From assembly GCF_910579365.1 (NCBI RefSeq), contig NZ_CAJTUX010000011.1:1-59143 (forward strand): DNA of 59,143 nt, given 5' to 3'. Source of the DNA: an uncultured Oscillibacter sp. GTDB lineage: Bacteria; Bacillota; Clostridia; Oscillospirales; Oscillospiraceae. Made by a program: the position numbers and the translations under genes. This document shows, in pieces, positions 42,239-51,015 of the stretch. The notes under the pieces are model-generated. The model ran no database searches and was not told the DNA's origin. It saw only the letters and a list, made by a program, of their open reading frames with translations. Positions within the stretch are counted from its first letter, which is position 1, and every line of letters starts with the position of its first letter.

Positions 42239-42276
42239 GCGGTAATCATTGAGAAATCACTCAATGATTACCGCCT
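42239..42276. terminator. 16-bp perfect stem at the XRE gene end
   Basis: GGCGGTAATCATTGAG and CTCAATGATTACCGCC enclose about five bases. The right arm includes the last codons and stop of the minus-strand XRE gene, and TTTGTGTTT follows on the minus strand. Confidence 0.7.
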
Positions 42277-42628
42277 CTGCTTTTTTATAAGAAAGATCAT
42301 CCTGTTGGCTTTCCAGTGCAGCTCTTAATGTCGCCTTTACGATTTTTATAGAACGTTTATCGCAACCGTAAAGCATATGAACGATTTCCTCCACTTCGGG
42401 GTCTCGAATCGCTCTTTCAGGGTAAAAGATGGAATCTGCTGGAATAGACAGCACTCTGATCAGTCTACAAAGGACCTCAAAACTTGGCCTTTTTCCTTCA
42501 TTTTCAATTCGATAGAGATAGCGCTCAGTGATATCCGCCCGCTCTGCCACTGTTTCTATAGTCAGCTCTGCGCGAAGGCGAGCAGCTTTTGCTATTTCGC
42601 CAAATAATTCAGGATATCTCTGTACCAT
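42257..42628 (-). CDS. XRE-family helix-turn-helix regulator
   Basis: The 123-residue protein has an N-terminal HTH (IAKAARLRAELTIETVAERADITERYLYRIENEGKRPSFEVLCRLIRVLSI, residues 11-62) and a C-terminal helical part (PEVEEIVHMLYGCDKRSIKIVKATLRAAL). Regulators like this are common at the left side of integrative elements. It faces away from the sigma-like gene at 43071. Ribosome site GGAGG precedes it. Confidence 0.88.
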   Translation of the reverse strand: MVQRYPELFGEIAKAARLRAELTIETVAERADITERYLYRIENEGKRPSFEVLCRLIRVLSIPADSIFYPERAIRDPEVEEIVHMLYGCDKRSIKIVKATLRAALESQQDDLSYKKAEAVIIE

Positions 42629-43070
42629 CGGTTCACCTCCCTCTATATAGTAACAATTTGTCGTGTGTTGATAATGGCATAACAGTTCAAATATTAAGAA
42701 CTAATAATTCATAAAACAAAAATTATACATTAAGTGCTGAAATCTAATGGTTTTGACTCGTTTTCCAAGGAGGGGTTTTAATTGTTGTCAATGAGAAAAC
42801 ATAGCTTCAACATGCAAAAGACTTAATCATTAAAATCGCATGGCTCCGGAAATAGGCATCATAAAAATCTATACCGAAGCCATCGAAGATGATTCGTTTT
42901 ATACTGAACTTTCAGGCCACCTTTTATATGAATTAGAAAAAACTGAGCATATATGGCACTCTTTTTTGCCATATTTGCTCAGTTTTTCTTGCCGTAAAAT
43001 CTGGCTGCCATATATAGCGAAATACCCATGATCACAGTCTCAGACCCCCAAAAATCTGAGATTGGAGATT
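42629..43070. other. AT-rich intergenic region with a long inverted repeat
   Basis: No supported gene is present. A stem of about 20 bp (42938-42958 with 42967-42987, one mismatch or bulge) with a CTTTTTT-containing loop stands in the middle. A further TGCCATATATAGC piece follows about 20 bases later. The base composition drops sharply relative to the chromosome on the left, as expected at an element border. Confidence 0.5.
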
Positions 43071-43562
43071 ATGCAGATGCAAAAATGGCAAGAAAACCGA
43101 AATTATCGGCGCATTAAAGACGAAAATGGCAATGTTATTGCCAATATCATCACAGTTGATGGCGTAGATGTGGAGGTTACAGAAGAAGTGTTCCTCGCCT
43201 ATTCTCAAATGGACCGCCGGGAACGGTATCTGGATGAGCAGCAAGAAGAACACCCGCAGGTTTCTTTGGAACTGTTAAGCGCCTATGACGTTCCCATCAA
43301 TCTTTATACGCAGCGGCACGAAATTTCCGCCGAGGATTCCGTCATACAGCGGGAAGAACATGCGGAGGTTATCGTACATAAGGAGCGCCTTGTCTCTGTA
43401 CTGAGTTCGTTGAGCACAGAGGAACAGGAACTCATTCAAGCCCTCTTTTTTGATGGCGAGTCTGTCCGGGAATACGCTAAAAAGCTCGGCGTTTACCACC
43501 GGACAATTATTTATCGCCGAGACAAGCTGCTGGAAAAACTGCGCAAGAAAATATTTTCTTAA
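43071..43562 (+). CDS. sigma-70-region-4-type protein of a mobile element
   Basis: The 163-residue product has an N-terminal part rich in charged residues (NRNYRRIKDENGNVIANIITVDGVDVEVTEEVF) and a C-terminal sigma region-4 helix-turn-helix (LSSLSTEEQELIQALFFDGESVREYAKKLGVYHRTIIYRRDKLLEKLRKKI). Such small sigma-like proteins occur next to recombinases in Firmicute elements. The start is uncertain: ATG 43071 or 43077, or TTG 43062. Confidence 0.8.
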   Translation: MQMQKWQENRNYRRIKDENGNVIANIITVDGVDVEVTEEVFLAYSQMDRRERYLDEQQEEHPQVSLELLSAYDVPINLYTQRHEISAEDSVIQREEHAEVIVHKERLVSVLSSLSTEEQELIQALFFDGESVREYAKKLGVYHRTIIYRRDKLLEKLRKKIFS

Positions 43563-43574
43563 AAAAGTTTTATC

Positions 43575-44010
43575 CACCTCGCTGTTTTTTCGGGATAGGA
43601 GTGAGAGGGAAATACCATAACGGCCTCTCGCTGCTCTTTGAAAACCAAATATCAGCAGTACGGGGAACCACCTGAACAGACGAGCGTCCAGCAGCGCACG
43701 CCATGACGTCGGAGGAAAGCAAAAGCGAATACCCCTCACCGCTCCAGCCGGGGCCGTGAGGGGGCCTCTGACGAGCGAGAATGCCACCCGCTGGGACAGC
43801 CTTTGGCAAGGCCGCCAGCGTTGACTCTGTCCGGGTACATAATGAGATGCCTTTGCATGGCCTGAGATCCAGGCTGTGGGGCTGCCCTGGGGTTGAAAGC
43901 AGTAGAGACCCTTGATATACGCCCGCGCAGGTCTTGCCGGACCTGCCCCGTACTGTTCCCGATCCACCGGGGCGCGAGCTGCAAATACGGTGGAGCTGAC
44001 TGAAGAAATT
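43575..44010 (+). ncRNA. candidate structured non-coding RNA
   Basis: About 430 GC-rich bases hold no plausible gene but many local complementary pairs. These include AGTGAGAGG with CCTCTCGCT (43609-43631), CCCCTCAC with GTGAGGGG (43732-43763), CCAGG with CCTGG (about 43869-43890) and CAGGTC with GACCTG (43928-43945). It lies between the sigma-like gene and the helicase, neighbours that follow closely on both sides. I cannot assign a known RNA class; strand is taken from the neighbours. Confidence 0.4.
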
Positions 44011-44035
44011 GAAATTGTTTAGAGGAACTTTACGG

Positions 44036-45949
44036 ATGATTTATCATAACAGGAAAGATGCCCGAGAGGAGATCGGCCATATTTTCAAGGATTTACTCCC
44101 CACTCAAGGAATGCCGGAACGCCCGGAGCAGATCGCCCTGAGCCATCGGATGCTGGAGGCCATGCAGGACGGCGGCATCGCCCTCTGTGACGCCGGAACA
44201 GGTATCGGCAAGACCTATGCCTACCTCGTGGCCGGAACTGTATTCCACGGCCTGCGGCCCTCCCGGCCTATCCTTATTTCCACTTCCAGCATCGCTTTGC
44301 AAAAGGCTGTGCGGGATGAATACCTCCCCTTCCTCTCCGCCATTCTGGCAGAGGACAAGATGTGCGAAGAACCCATCCAGGCGGTGATCCGCAAGGGCAA
44401 ATCCCACTACGTCTGCGACCAGCGCTTGGAACGGCGGCTGGGTCAATTGGACCTCCGCAAGAAGAACTGGAGGGCCGGAACCGCCCTGCTCTCCCTGCGG
44501 GAGAAGCTGGATCTGGACGAGGTGCCCCGTCTCAGCGGCTATGACCGGGAGCGGGTTTGCGTCCCCAAGGTCTGCGACTGCCAGCGGGAGAACTGCCGGT
44601 ACCGCACATTTTTGGACAGCTGCGACGGCAGTCAATATCCCTTCCAGATATGCAACCACAATCTCCTTCTGGCGGACGCCATTCACCGAGGGACAGGCCG
44701 CCAGCCCATCCTGCCGGACAGCCTTGCCATCATCATCGATGAGGCCCACAAGCTGCCGGAGACGGCCCGACACATGTTCGGCGTTACCCTCCGAGCCGAG
44801 GACATCCAGGGTCTCATCCACGATCTGCGGCGGGAGAAATACCTGCTGGCGGCGGACGCCCTGGCGGACACCTCCCGTCTCTTCCTTCGGAAGCTGGAAC
44901 GGCCTCACAACCCGGACCGGCGCTTTTCCGAATACGCCCGGCTGCTGGTGGCCCCGAACCGGGCGCTGACGGTAGTACAAAAACAGGTCAATCCTCTGCT
45001 CTCTACCGCTACCCGAAGGAGGCTTGAAAAACTGGCCTCAACGGTAGCCCTGTTCTGCGAAGGACATCCTGACATGGTGTTCTATCTGGCGGAGGACGCC
45101 CGCGACACCGTCATGCTCTGTGCCACAGTGGCGGATCTGACCGCCCAGCTCCAAAGTACCCTCTGGAACCAGCCCAGGCCCATCATCCTCACCTCCGGCA
45201 CCCTCGCTGTGGGCAGCGATTTTCACCGCTTCCGGGAGGAGTCTGGATTGCTGGAGGACAGCCGGGTAACGGAGTCTGTCTCGCTCTCCCCGTTCGATTA
45301 CCGGGAAAACTGCCTGTTGTATGCACCTCAGTTTTCCTCTGGTCAAAAAAGCGAAATGTACTATGACAAACTTGCCGACGAGATTGCCCTGCTGCTGGAA
45401 GCTGCCTGCGGACACGCCCTGGTCCTCTTCACCTCCTACGCCGCCATGTCCGCCGTGAAGGAACGGCTGTCGGAAAAGGACCTCCTCTGGCCCCTGTTCA
45501 CCCTGGGCCGCAACGCGGTCCATACCACGGAGCAGTTCAAGGCCAGTCCGGGCAGCGTCCTGCTGGCTACCGGCGCGGCCTGGGAGGGCTTCGACTTCCC
45601 TGGCGACTGCGTATCCCTGCTGGTGATCCCCCGCCTGCCTTTCGCCCGCCCGGACGCCCTGAAAGAAAAAGAGCGGGAGAGCTTTCCAAACCTCCACTCC
45701 TTTATCCGGGCCATTGTCGTGCCAGAAATGCAAATCAAGCTGAAGCAGGGTTTCGGCAGGGCCATCCGCACCGAAACGGACACCTGCGTCGTCGCCATTC
45801 TGGACGAGCGTTCTGTCCCCGGCCAGCGTTACTTCGAGGACGTGAAAACCGCCCTGCCGGACATGCGGATCACGGACAGCCTTCGAGATGTGGAGGCGTT
45901 CATCCGCAGCGTGAAAGGGCCGGACTACTTTCTGGAGGACGGCAGATGA
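44036..45949 (+). CDS. DinG/Rad3-like superfamily 2 DNA helicase
   Basis: The protein of about 637 residues has Walker A DAGTGIGKTYAY, the DEAH box IIIDEAHKLPE, and between them a cysteine set (YVCDQR; KVCDCQRENCRY) that fits the Fe-S cluster of XPD/DinG helicases. C-terminal motifs include GAAWEGFDFPGD and QGFGRAIRTETDT. The ATG at 44036 follows AGAGGA; an upstream in-frame ATG at 44009 is possible. It overlaps the next small gene by 4 bases. It is element cargo, perhaps for replication or excision. Confidence 0.9.
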   Translation: MIYHNRKDAREEIGHIFKDLLPTQGMPERPEQIALSHRMLEAMQDGGIALCDAGTGIGKTYAYLVAGTVFHGLRPSRPILISTSSIALQKAVRDEYLPFLSAILAEDKMCEEPIQAVIRKGKSHYVCDQRLERRLGQLDLRKKNWRAGTALLSLREKLDLDEVPRLSGYDRERVCVPKVCDCQRENCRYRTFLDSCDGSQYPFQICNHNLLLADAIHRGTGRQPILPDSLAIIIDEAHKLPETARHMFGVTLRAEDIQGLIHDLRREKYLLAADALADTSRLFLRKLERPHNPDRRFSEYARLLVAPNRALTVVQKQVNPLLSTATRRRLEKLASTVALFCEGHPDMVFYLAEDARDTVMLCATVADLTAQLQSTLWNQPRPIILTSGTLAVGSDFHRFREESGLLEDSRVTESVSLSPFDYRENCLLYAPQFSSGQKSEMYYDKLADEIALLLEAACGHALVLFTSYAAMSAVKERLSEKDLLWPLFTLGRNAVHTTEQFKASPGSVLLATGAAWEGFDFPGDCVSLLVIPRLPFARPDALKEKERESFPNLHSFIRAIVVPEMQIKLKQGFGRAIRTETDTCVVAILDERSVPGQRYFEDVKTALPDMRITDSLRDVEAFIRSVKGPDYFLEDGR

Positions 45950-46095
45950 TCAATGTCAAAAGCGAAATCCAGTACATACTGGTCACGCAGACCCTGGAGG
46001 ATATGGCCCAGGCGGGCTTCCTGACAGCGGAGGAATTGACAACAGCCAAGCGCCTCGCCGTAGAGAAATACCGCCCCTCGACTGTGTGGGAATAG
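45946..46095 (+). CDS. small SHOCT-like protein of the recombinase module
   Basis: The 49-residue frame (MINVKSEIQYILVTQTLEDM, AQAGFLTAEELTTAKRLAVE, KYRPSTVWE) starts within the helicase stop in the form ATGA. It has the helix-GxLTxEE-helix pattern of SHOCT-type mini-proteins that precede serine recombinases in Firmicute elements. The function is unknown, perhaps an accessory factor of recombination. Confidence 0.75.
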   Translation: MINVKSEIQYILVTQTLEDMAQAGFLTAEELTTAKRLAVEKYRPSTVWE

Positions 46096-46161
46096 TTCTG
46101 GATATCTCCGGCGAGGTGTGGTAGTGTTGGCGTTGCCAAAACGGGAAGGAGGCTGAAGCCC

Positions 46162-47718
46162 ATGGCAGCAAACGTAAAAATCATCCCGCCCAAGGAGAAG
46201 GAACGTACCGCCCTGCGCGTCGCCGCCTATTGCCGTGTCAGCACGGACCACTCTGAGCAGGCTTTGTCCTATGCCTCCCAAATCCGCAATTACACGGACC
46301 TCATCAATAGCCACGAAGGCTGGGAGCTGGTGGACGTTTACGCTGACGAAGCGGTCAGCGGCACAAAAACGGACAAGCGGGAGGACTTCAACCGTATGCT
46401 CTCCGACTGCCGGAAGGGCAGGATCGACAAGGTTTTGGTGAAGTCCCTCTCCCGCTTCTCCCGAAACACGAAAGATTGCCTCGCCTCTCTGCGGGAGCTG
46501 ATGTCCCTCGGCGTCAGTGTCCAATTCGAAAAAGAGAATATTGACACGGAAACGCTCACCACGGAATTCCTGGTGAGCGTTTTCGGCGCTCTGGCCCAGC
46601 AGGAATCCGTATCCATATCAGAGAATGGACGCCAGGGCTTCCGCCGCAGGATGGAGCTGGGCCAATTCATCACCACCAAGCCGCCCTACGGCTACCGTCT
46701 CAAGGGCAGCGGAAACCTGGAGATCATTCCGGAGGAGGCGGAGCTGGTGCGTTGGGTATTCGACGCTTACCTCAGCGGCCACAGTGTTGGCTGGATTGTA
46801 AATGATTTAATCAGCCGGGGCATTCAGGACCGGAAGGGCGTGGTTCACTGGACCACCCGCCAGATTTACTACTGGCTTTCCAATGAAAAATACATCGGAG
46901 ATACCCTTTGCCAAAAGACCTATAAAACCGGATTTCCCTTTACGCAGAAGATCAATCATGGCGAAGTGGACCAGATCTACGTTGAAGGCTCCCACCCCGC
47001 CATCATCAGCCGGGAAACCTTCGAAAAAGCTCAGGCCCTCCGGCAGAGGAAAAAGAAACGCCGGGACCGCCCCGACGGCGTCTACCCGCTGTCCCGGAAA
47101 ATGTACTGTGAGGCTTGCGGGGAGGCCCTCTACCGGAGGACCACTCGTAAGGGCACCGCCGCCTGGCACTGCCGGAACCACCTGAAAAACGCGGCCTCCT
47201 GCTCGGTGGGGCCTATCCCGGAGGAGAACATCCACGCCGCTTTCGTGCGGATGTACAACAAGCTCCGGCTTCATGAAGGCGTCATCCTCAAGCCCGCCCT
47301 GGGCCAATTGGACGCTCTGAACGAGGCCCGCCAGCGGAACAATCCCGCCATGCTGGCAGTGAATCAGGCCATCGCGGAAGCGTCCGAGCAGAGCTATAAA
47401 GTCAGCAGCCTTCAAAACAAGGGACTGCTGGACACCGCCGCCAGCACCGCTAAACTGCGGGAGATCGAGGGCAGACTGGCAAATCTCCGGAAAGAGCGCC
47501 GCCGTCTGCTGAAGGACGGGGACCTGGAGGCAGCGATGGAAGCCTTTCGTCAAATGGTGAGCAGCATCCGTGAGGGGCCGGGCCGCTTGGAGGGCTTTGA
47601 TGAAATCCTGTTCGCCGGTCTGGTGGAGAAGATTACAGCAGAGTCACGAACCCGCATCCGATTCCGGCTCTATGGCGGCATTGAACTGGCGGAACAGGTT
47701 CAGGAGGACGGAACATGA
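46162..47718 (+). CDS. large serine recombinase
   Basis: The 518-residue enzyme has the catalytic N-terminal resolvase domain (AAYCRVSTDHSEQ with nucleophile Ser27; VLVKSLSRFSRNTKDCLASL), the recombinase domain (KPPYGYRLKGSGNLEIIPEEAELVRWVFDAYL), a zinc ribbon (MYCEACGEALYRR ... WHCRNHLKNAASC) and a C-terminal helical region. It follows GGAGG and overlaps the next gene by 4 bases. It is the first of three adjacent recombinase genes. Confidence 0.95.
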   Translation: MAANVKIIPPKEKERTALRVAAYCRVSTDHSEQALSYASQIRNYTDLINSHEGWELVDVYADEAVSGTKTDKREDFNRMLSDCRKGRIDKVLVKSLSRFSRNTKDCLASLRELMSLGVSVQFEKENIDTETLTTEFLVSVFGALAQQESVSISENGRQGFRRRMELGQFITTKPPYGYRLKGSGNLEIIPEEAELVRWVFDAYLSGHSVGWIVNDLISRGIQDRKGVVHWTTRQIYYWLSNEKYIGDTLCQKTYKTGFPFTQKINHGEVDQIYVEGSHPAIISRETFEKAQALRQRKKKRRDRPDGVYPLSRKMYCEACGEALYRRTTRKGTAAWHCRNHLKNAASCSVGPIPEENIHAAFVRMYNKLRLHEGVILKPALGQLDALNEARQRNNPAMLAVNQAIAEASEQSYKVSSLQNKGLLDTAASTAKLREIEGRLANLRKERRRLLKDGDLEAAMEAFRQMVSSIREGPGRLEGFDEILFAGLVEKITAESRTRIRFRLYGGIELAEQVQEDGT

Positions 47719-48470
47719 TCCGGAAGATTTTGTATGGCTATCAAATTCAGGATGGGAAACTGGTCATTCAGCCCCAGGAGGCCGAGGTGGTAAAACGTGT
47801 ATTTTCCATTTATCTGGAAGGGACATACCAATGGAAAATCGCGGATATTTTGAACGCTGACGGCATTGTTTACAGCCAGGAACGGCCTCAATGGACCAAG
47901 TACCGGACGGGCTTCATTCTGAAGAACCCGCGCTATATGGGGGCGGATGATTACCCTGCTGTCGTCAGCGGCGAAACCTTCCAAAAGGCACAGGAAATCA
48001 TTCAAAAAAGAAAGAAAGCCGCTGTCAGAGCAGACCGCCCGGTCCTTCAATACCGAGAGAAGCTGTGCTGCGGAGAATGCGGGAGCGTCTTAAAACGTCG
48101 GTTCAGCGGAAGGAAACGGAATGATACGCTGTATCTGCAATGTGAGAGCTGTGGAATCAGGGTTCAAATAAAAGACCATGATCTGCTGGCGGAAGTGGAA
48201 CGGCAGGCAGAAGCATATGTACCTCCGGAGCCGGAGCATATGCCTTATGAGCCTTCCGCCGAGGCAGTCCGCTTGACCAATGCCATCAACCGGGGACTGG
48301 AACGCCCGGAACAACCGGAAGAAATTGTGAAACGGATTCTTCAAGGCGTCTCCGCCTGTTATGACTGCTTTGTGAATGAGCCGGAGCCGGTCAATGTCCT
48401 TGACGCTCAGGCAGTTCAATCTATCACCATTACTACGGACAACGTGGTTACGGTGACATTCAAAGGATAG
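47715..48470 (+). CDS. recombinase-domain protein without catalytic domain
   Basis: The 251-residue product begins directly with the DNA-binding recombinase domain (ILYGYQIQDGKLVIQPQEAEVVKRVFSIYL) and a zinc ribbon (KLCCGECGSVLKRRFSG ... LQCESCGIRV), with no resolvase domain and therefore no nucleophilic serine. Its start overlaps the upstream recombinase, so the gene is intact as designed and not simply 5'-deleted. It is probably an accessory or directionality partner of its neighbours. Confidence 0.88.
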   Translation: MIRKILYGYQIQDGKLVIQPQEAEVVKRVFSIYLEGTYQWKIADILNADGIVYSQERPQWTKYRTGFILKNPRYMGADDYPAVVSGETFQKAQEIIQKRKKAAVRADRPVLQYREKLCCGECGSVLKRRFSGRKRNDTLYLQCESCGIRVQIKDHDLLAEVERQAEAYVPPEPEHMPYEPSAEAVRLTNAINRGLERPEQPEEIVKRILQGVSACYDCFVNEPEPVNVLDAQAVQSITITTDNVVTVTFKG

Positions 48471-48497
48471 TGTAAACCTACCGGGAAAGGACAGAAC

Positions 48498-50135
48498 ATG
48501 GAACAGGCTGTACGAGAAAAACGAATCCGAATCATCCCCGCCACGAAAGAGCCACAGACAGCAGGGAGGCCCTCCGGCAGAAAGCTGCGGGTGGCCGCCT
48601 ACTGCCGGGTCTCCACCGACAGCGAGGACCAGCTCACCAGCTACACCGCCCAAAAGGAATATTACACGCAGAAAATTGAGGAGAATCCTGATTGGGAGCT
48701 GGCCGGAATTTTTGCCGACAGGGGCATTACCGGCACCAGCATGAAAAAACGGGCGGAATTCAACCGCATGATTGCTGCCTGTAAACGGGGCCGGATCGAT
48801 ATAATTCTCACCAAATCCCTCTCCCGCTTCGCCAGGAACACCGTGGACTGCCTGGAAACGGTGCGGATTCTGCGGGCCAGGGGCATCGGCGTTCGCTTCG
48901 AGAAAGAGGGCATCGACACGCTCACCGAGTCCGGCGAGTTTATGATCACACTGTTCAGCGGCTTTGCTCAGGCGGAGAGCGAGTCTATCCGCAACAATGT
49001 GATCTGGGGCATCCTCAAAAGCCGGGAGGCTGGGAATGTTCCCTTCCAATATACCAAATTGTTAGGCTATCGCCGGGGCGCGGAGGGCAATCCGGAGATT
49101 GACCAGTCGGAAGCGGAGGTGGTGCGGCGTATCTACCGCCGTTATCTGGACGGGGCCAGCATCTTTGGAATCCAGAAGGAGCTGGAGCGGGATCATGTTC
49201 CAACCGCCACAGGCGTGAAGCAGTGGTCCTGGCAGACAATCCGCAACATTCTCATAAATGAGCGTTACATGGGGGACGCCCTCCTGCAAAAAACGTACAC
49301 CGTGGACTGCATCAGCAAAGAGGTCCGGAAAAACAACGGTGAGTTTCCTATGGTTTATGTGGAGAATAATCACCCGGCAATCATATCCAGGGATATGTTT
49401 TATCGGGTAAAAGCAGAGATGACCCGCCGGGCCAGCAAACGGAAGGTCATGCAGAAAAGCGGAAAGACCGAGCAGGGCAAATATTCCGCTAAATACGCCC
49501 TCAGTGAGCTGCTGGTGTGCGGGGAGTGCGGGACGCCATATAAACGCTGCACCTGGGCCAGGAACGGCAAGAAGCGGATCGTCTGGCGTTGTATCTCCCG
49601 CCTGGAGTTCGGAACGAAATACTGCCACGGGTCCCCCACGCTGGACGAGGACCGGCTTCACAGGGCCGTCGTGGCCGCCCTGAACGAGTACGGAGCCATC
49701 CGGGTTGAGGTGAAAGCGGGAGTCCTGGAGCTGGCGGGGCTGGCGCAGAGCCACGGCGAAGGCGATGGTGTGAGTCTTCTGGAACTGAAGCAGCGGCTGG
49801 ATGCCCTGACGGCGGAACAGGCTCTTCTGCTGGACAAGATTCTGGAGGATATGGACAACTTGGAACTGAACTCCCAGCTCGAGGCTGTAACGGCGGAGAA
49901 ACAGGACATCCTAGACCAGATGCAGGCTCTTGAAAAGGACGAAAGCCAGAGGAGCCTCCGGGCCTCCAGGCAGCGGGAGATGGAGGCGTGGCTGGACCAG
50001 CAGGCAATGCGGTTCACAGAGTACGAGGATAGCGTCACACGCAGGTTTGTGGAGCGAATCACGGTGGTAGATGCCAATACCATCCAAGTCAAAATCAAGG
50101 ATATTGATGTGGTGATCAGCGAAGGGCTGTGCTGA
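48498..50135 (+). CDS. large serine recombinase
   Basis: The 545-residue enzyme has AAYCRVSTDSEDQ with nucleophile Ser39, LTKSLSRFARNTVDCLE, a recombinase domain (YRRGAEGNPEIDQSEAEVVRRIYRRYL), a zinc ribbon (LVCGECGTPYKRCTW ... WRCISRLEFGTKYC) and a C-terminal coiled coil (QRLDALTAEQALLLDKILED). It closes the three-gene recombinase row and is followed by a strong terminator and the left copy of the 28-bp repeat. Confidence 0.95.
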   Translation: MEQAVREKRIRIIPATKEPQTAGRPSGRKLRVAAYCRVSTDSEDQLTSYTAQKEYYTQKIEENPDWELAGIFADRGITGTSMKKRAEFNRMIAACKRGRIDIILTKSLSRFARNTVDCLETVRILRARGIGVRFEKEGIDTLTESGEFMITLFSGFAQAESESIRNNVIWGILKSREAGNVPFQYTKLLGYRRGAEGNPEIDQSEAEVVRRIYRRYLDGASIFGIQKELERDHVPTATGVKQWSWQTIRNILINERYMGDALLQKTYTVDCISKEVRKNNGEFPMVYVENNHPAIISRDMFYRVKAEMTRRASKRKVMQKSGKTEQGKYSAKYALSELLVCGECGTPYKRCTWARNGKKRIVWRCISRLEFGTKYCHGSPTLDEDRLHRAVVAALNEYGAIRVEVKAGVLELAGLAQSHGEGDGVSLLELKQRLDALTAEQALLLDKILEDMDNLELNSQLEAVTAEKQDILDQMQALEKDESQRSLRASRQREMEAWLDQQAMRFTEYEDSVTRRFVERITVVDANTIQVKIKDIDVVISEGLC

Positions 50136-50149
50136 GCGAAAGCATGAGG

Positions 50150-50205
50150 AAAGAGCGCAGGACCGGAGAGGCAAATGCCGACTCCGATCCTGCGCTCTTT
50201 GTTTG
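50150..50205 (+). terminator. terminator of the recombinase row
   Basis: AAAGAGCGCAGGACCGGAG and CTCCGATCCTGCGCTCTTT form a stem of about 19 bp with one mismatch, followed by GTTTGTG. A second inverted repeat, CCTGAAACC/GGTTTCAGG (about 50218-50247), follows immediately. Confidence 0.75.
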
Positions 50206-50247
50206 TGGCAAAAACTCCTGAAACCATTGTGCTGCAACGGTTTCAGG

Positions 50248-50275
50248 TCTGCATCTTTTTCCCCCACACAAGGAA
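50248..50275 (+). repeat. 28-bp direct repeat, left copy (attachment-site candidate)
   Basis: This copy begins TCTGCATCTTTTTCCC and ends CACACAAGGAA. An identical 28-bp copy is at 55981-56008. Together they bound the AT-rich island with the Gabija pair. The bases outside the repeat differ at both ends. Confidence 0.85.
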
Positions 50276-50526
50276 TGTTAAGTTAACGAAATATTATATT
50301 AAAAAGTTACGAAAATGCAGAAAATCGCATGGTTTAGATATAATTTATAAGAATTTAGTTTCGCTGAATTTTAAGGCTTTTTCGAAATATCTAGTTTGAC
50401 CAATGGAGTAAAACCACACTCATCGTTTATTAGATAATTTAATCATGTGTACACATGAGCAGCTAAAAGCTGCTCATTTTTATATATTTGCCATATAGAT
50501 TGAAATTTTGGAAGGAATATGATACC
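50276..50526. other. AT-rich leader inside the left repeat
   Basis: No gene is present. Base composition changes abruptly to AT-rich right after the 28-bp repeat. GAGCAGCTAAAAGCTGCTC (about 50457-50475) forms a small hairpin followed by ATTTTTATAT. Confidence 0.5.
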
Positions 50527-50994
50527 ATGGATACAACAAGAAGTGACAAAATCAAAGCAGGCTTGCAAAGGAGCTTTCAGAGCGGCAAATCAGCCAAAGC
50601 ATCCATCGTATGTTATGGGTACAAAGTAGACTCTAAAGGCAAGCTTCAGACCTATTCTGCAGAGGCCGCTCATGTGCTTTACATTTTTGAGAGATTTGCC
50701 GCTGGTGACAGTCTTGGGAAAATATCCGATGTACTGTTTTTGATGGATATTCCATCGCCTACCGGAAAGGAAATCTGGAGCAAAGAAACCATTTCGAAAA
50801 TCCTTAGCAATGAAAAATATACCGGAGATGTTATCTTGGGTAAAACCCAGGTTAAAAATGGTGTACAAGTCAAGACCATTGACATTTCAACCAAGACTAC
50901 TTTAACAAACCATCATCCTGCAATCATTTCAAAGGAACTGTTCGATTCCGTTCAAAAAGAAAAAAGCCGCAGGCATCGTTCGCGCGAGAGATAG
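50527..50994 (+). CDS. recombinase-domain protein without catalytic domain
   Basis: The 155-residue product consists of the recombinase domain only (KAGLQRSFQSGKSAKASIVCYGY; AHVLYIFERFAAGDSLGKISDVL; WSKETISKILSNEKYTGD). No resolvase domain and no zinc ribbon are present. The ATG at 50527 follows GGAAGG. A catalytic recombinase gene starts 21 bases downstream. It mirrors the catalytic-less gene at 47715, though the two are clearly divergent in sequence and base composition. Confidence 0.85.
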   Translation: MDTTRSDKIKAGLQRSFQSGKSAKASIVCYGYKVDSKGKLQTYSAEAAHVLYIFERFAAGDSLGKISDVLFLMDIPSPTGKEIWSKETISKILSNEKYTGDVILGKTQVKNGVQVKTIDISTKTTLTNHHPAIISKELFDSVQKEKSRRHRSRER

Positions 50995-51015
50995 AAAAAT
51001 GTGAAAAGGGGCCGT

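Noticed and set aside
42840..43031. A 63-residue frame MAPEIGIIKIYTEAIEDDSF and onward
   Set aside because: It lies across a long inverted repeat, has no ribosome site and no family resemblance.
43275..43967. A 230-residue minus-strand frame over the sigma-like gene and the non-coding block
   Set aside because: It is half antisense to a clear gene and the rest is Arg/Pro-rich with no motif. The structured-RNA reading explains the region better.
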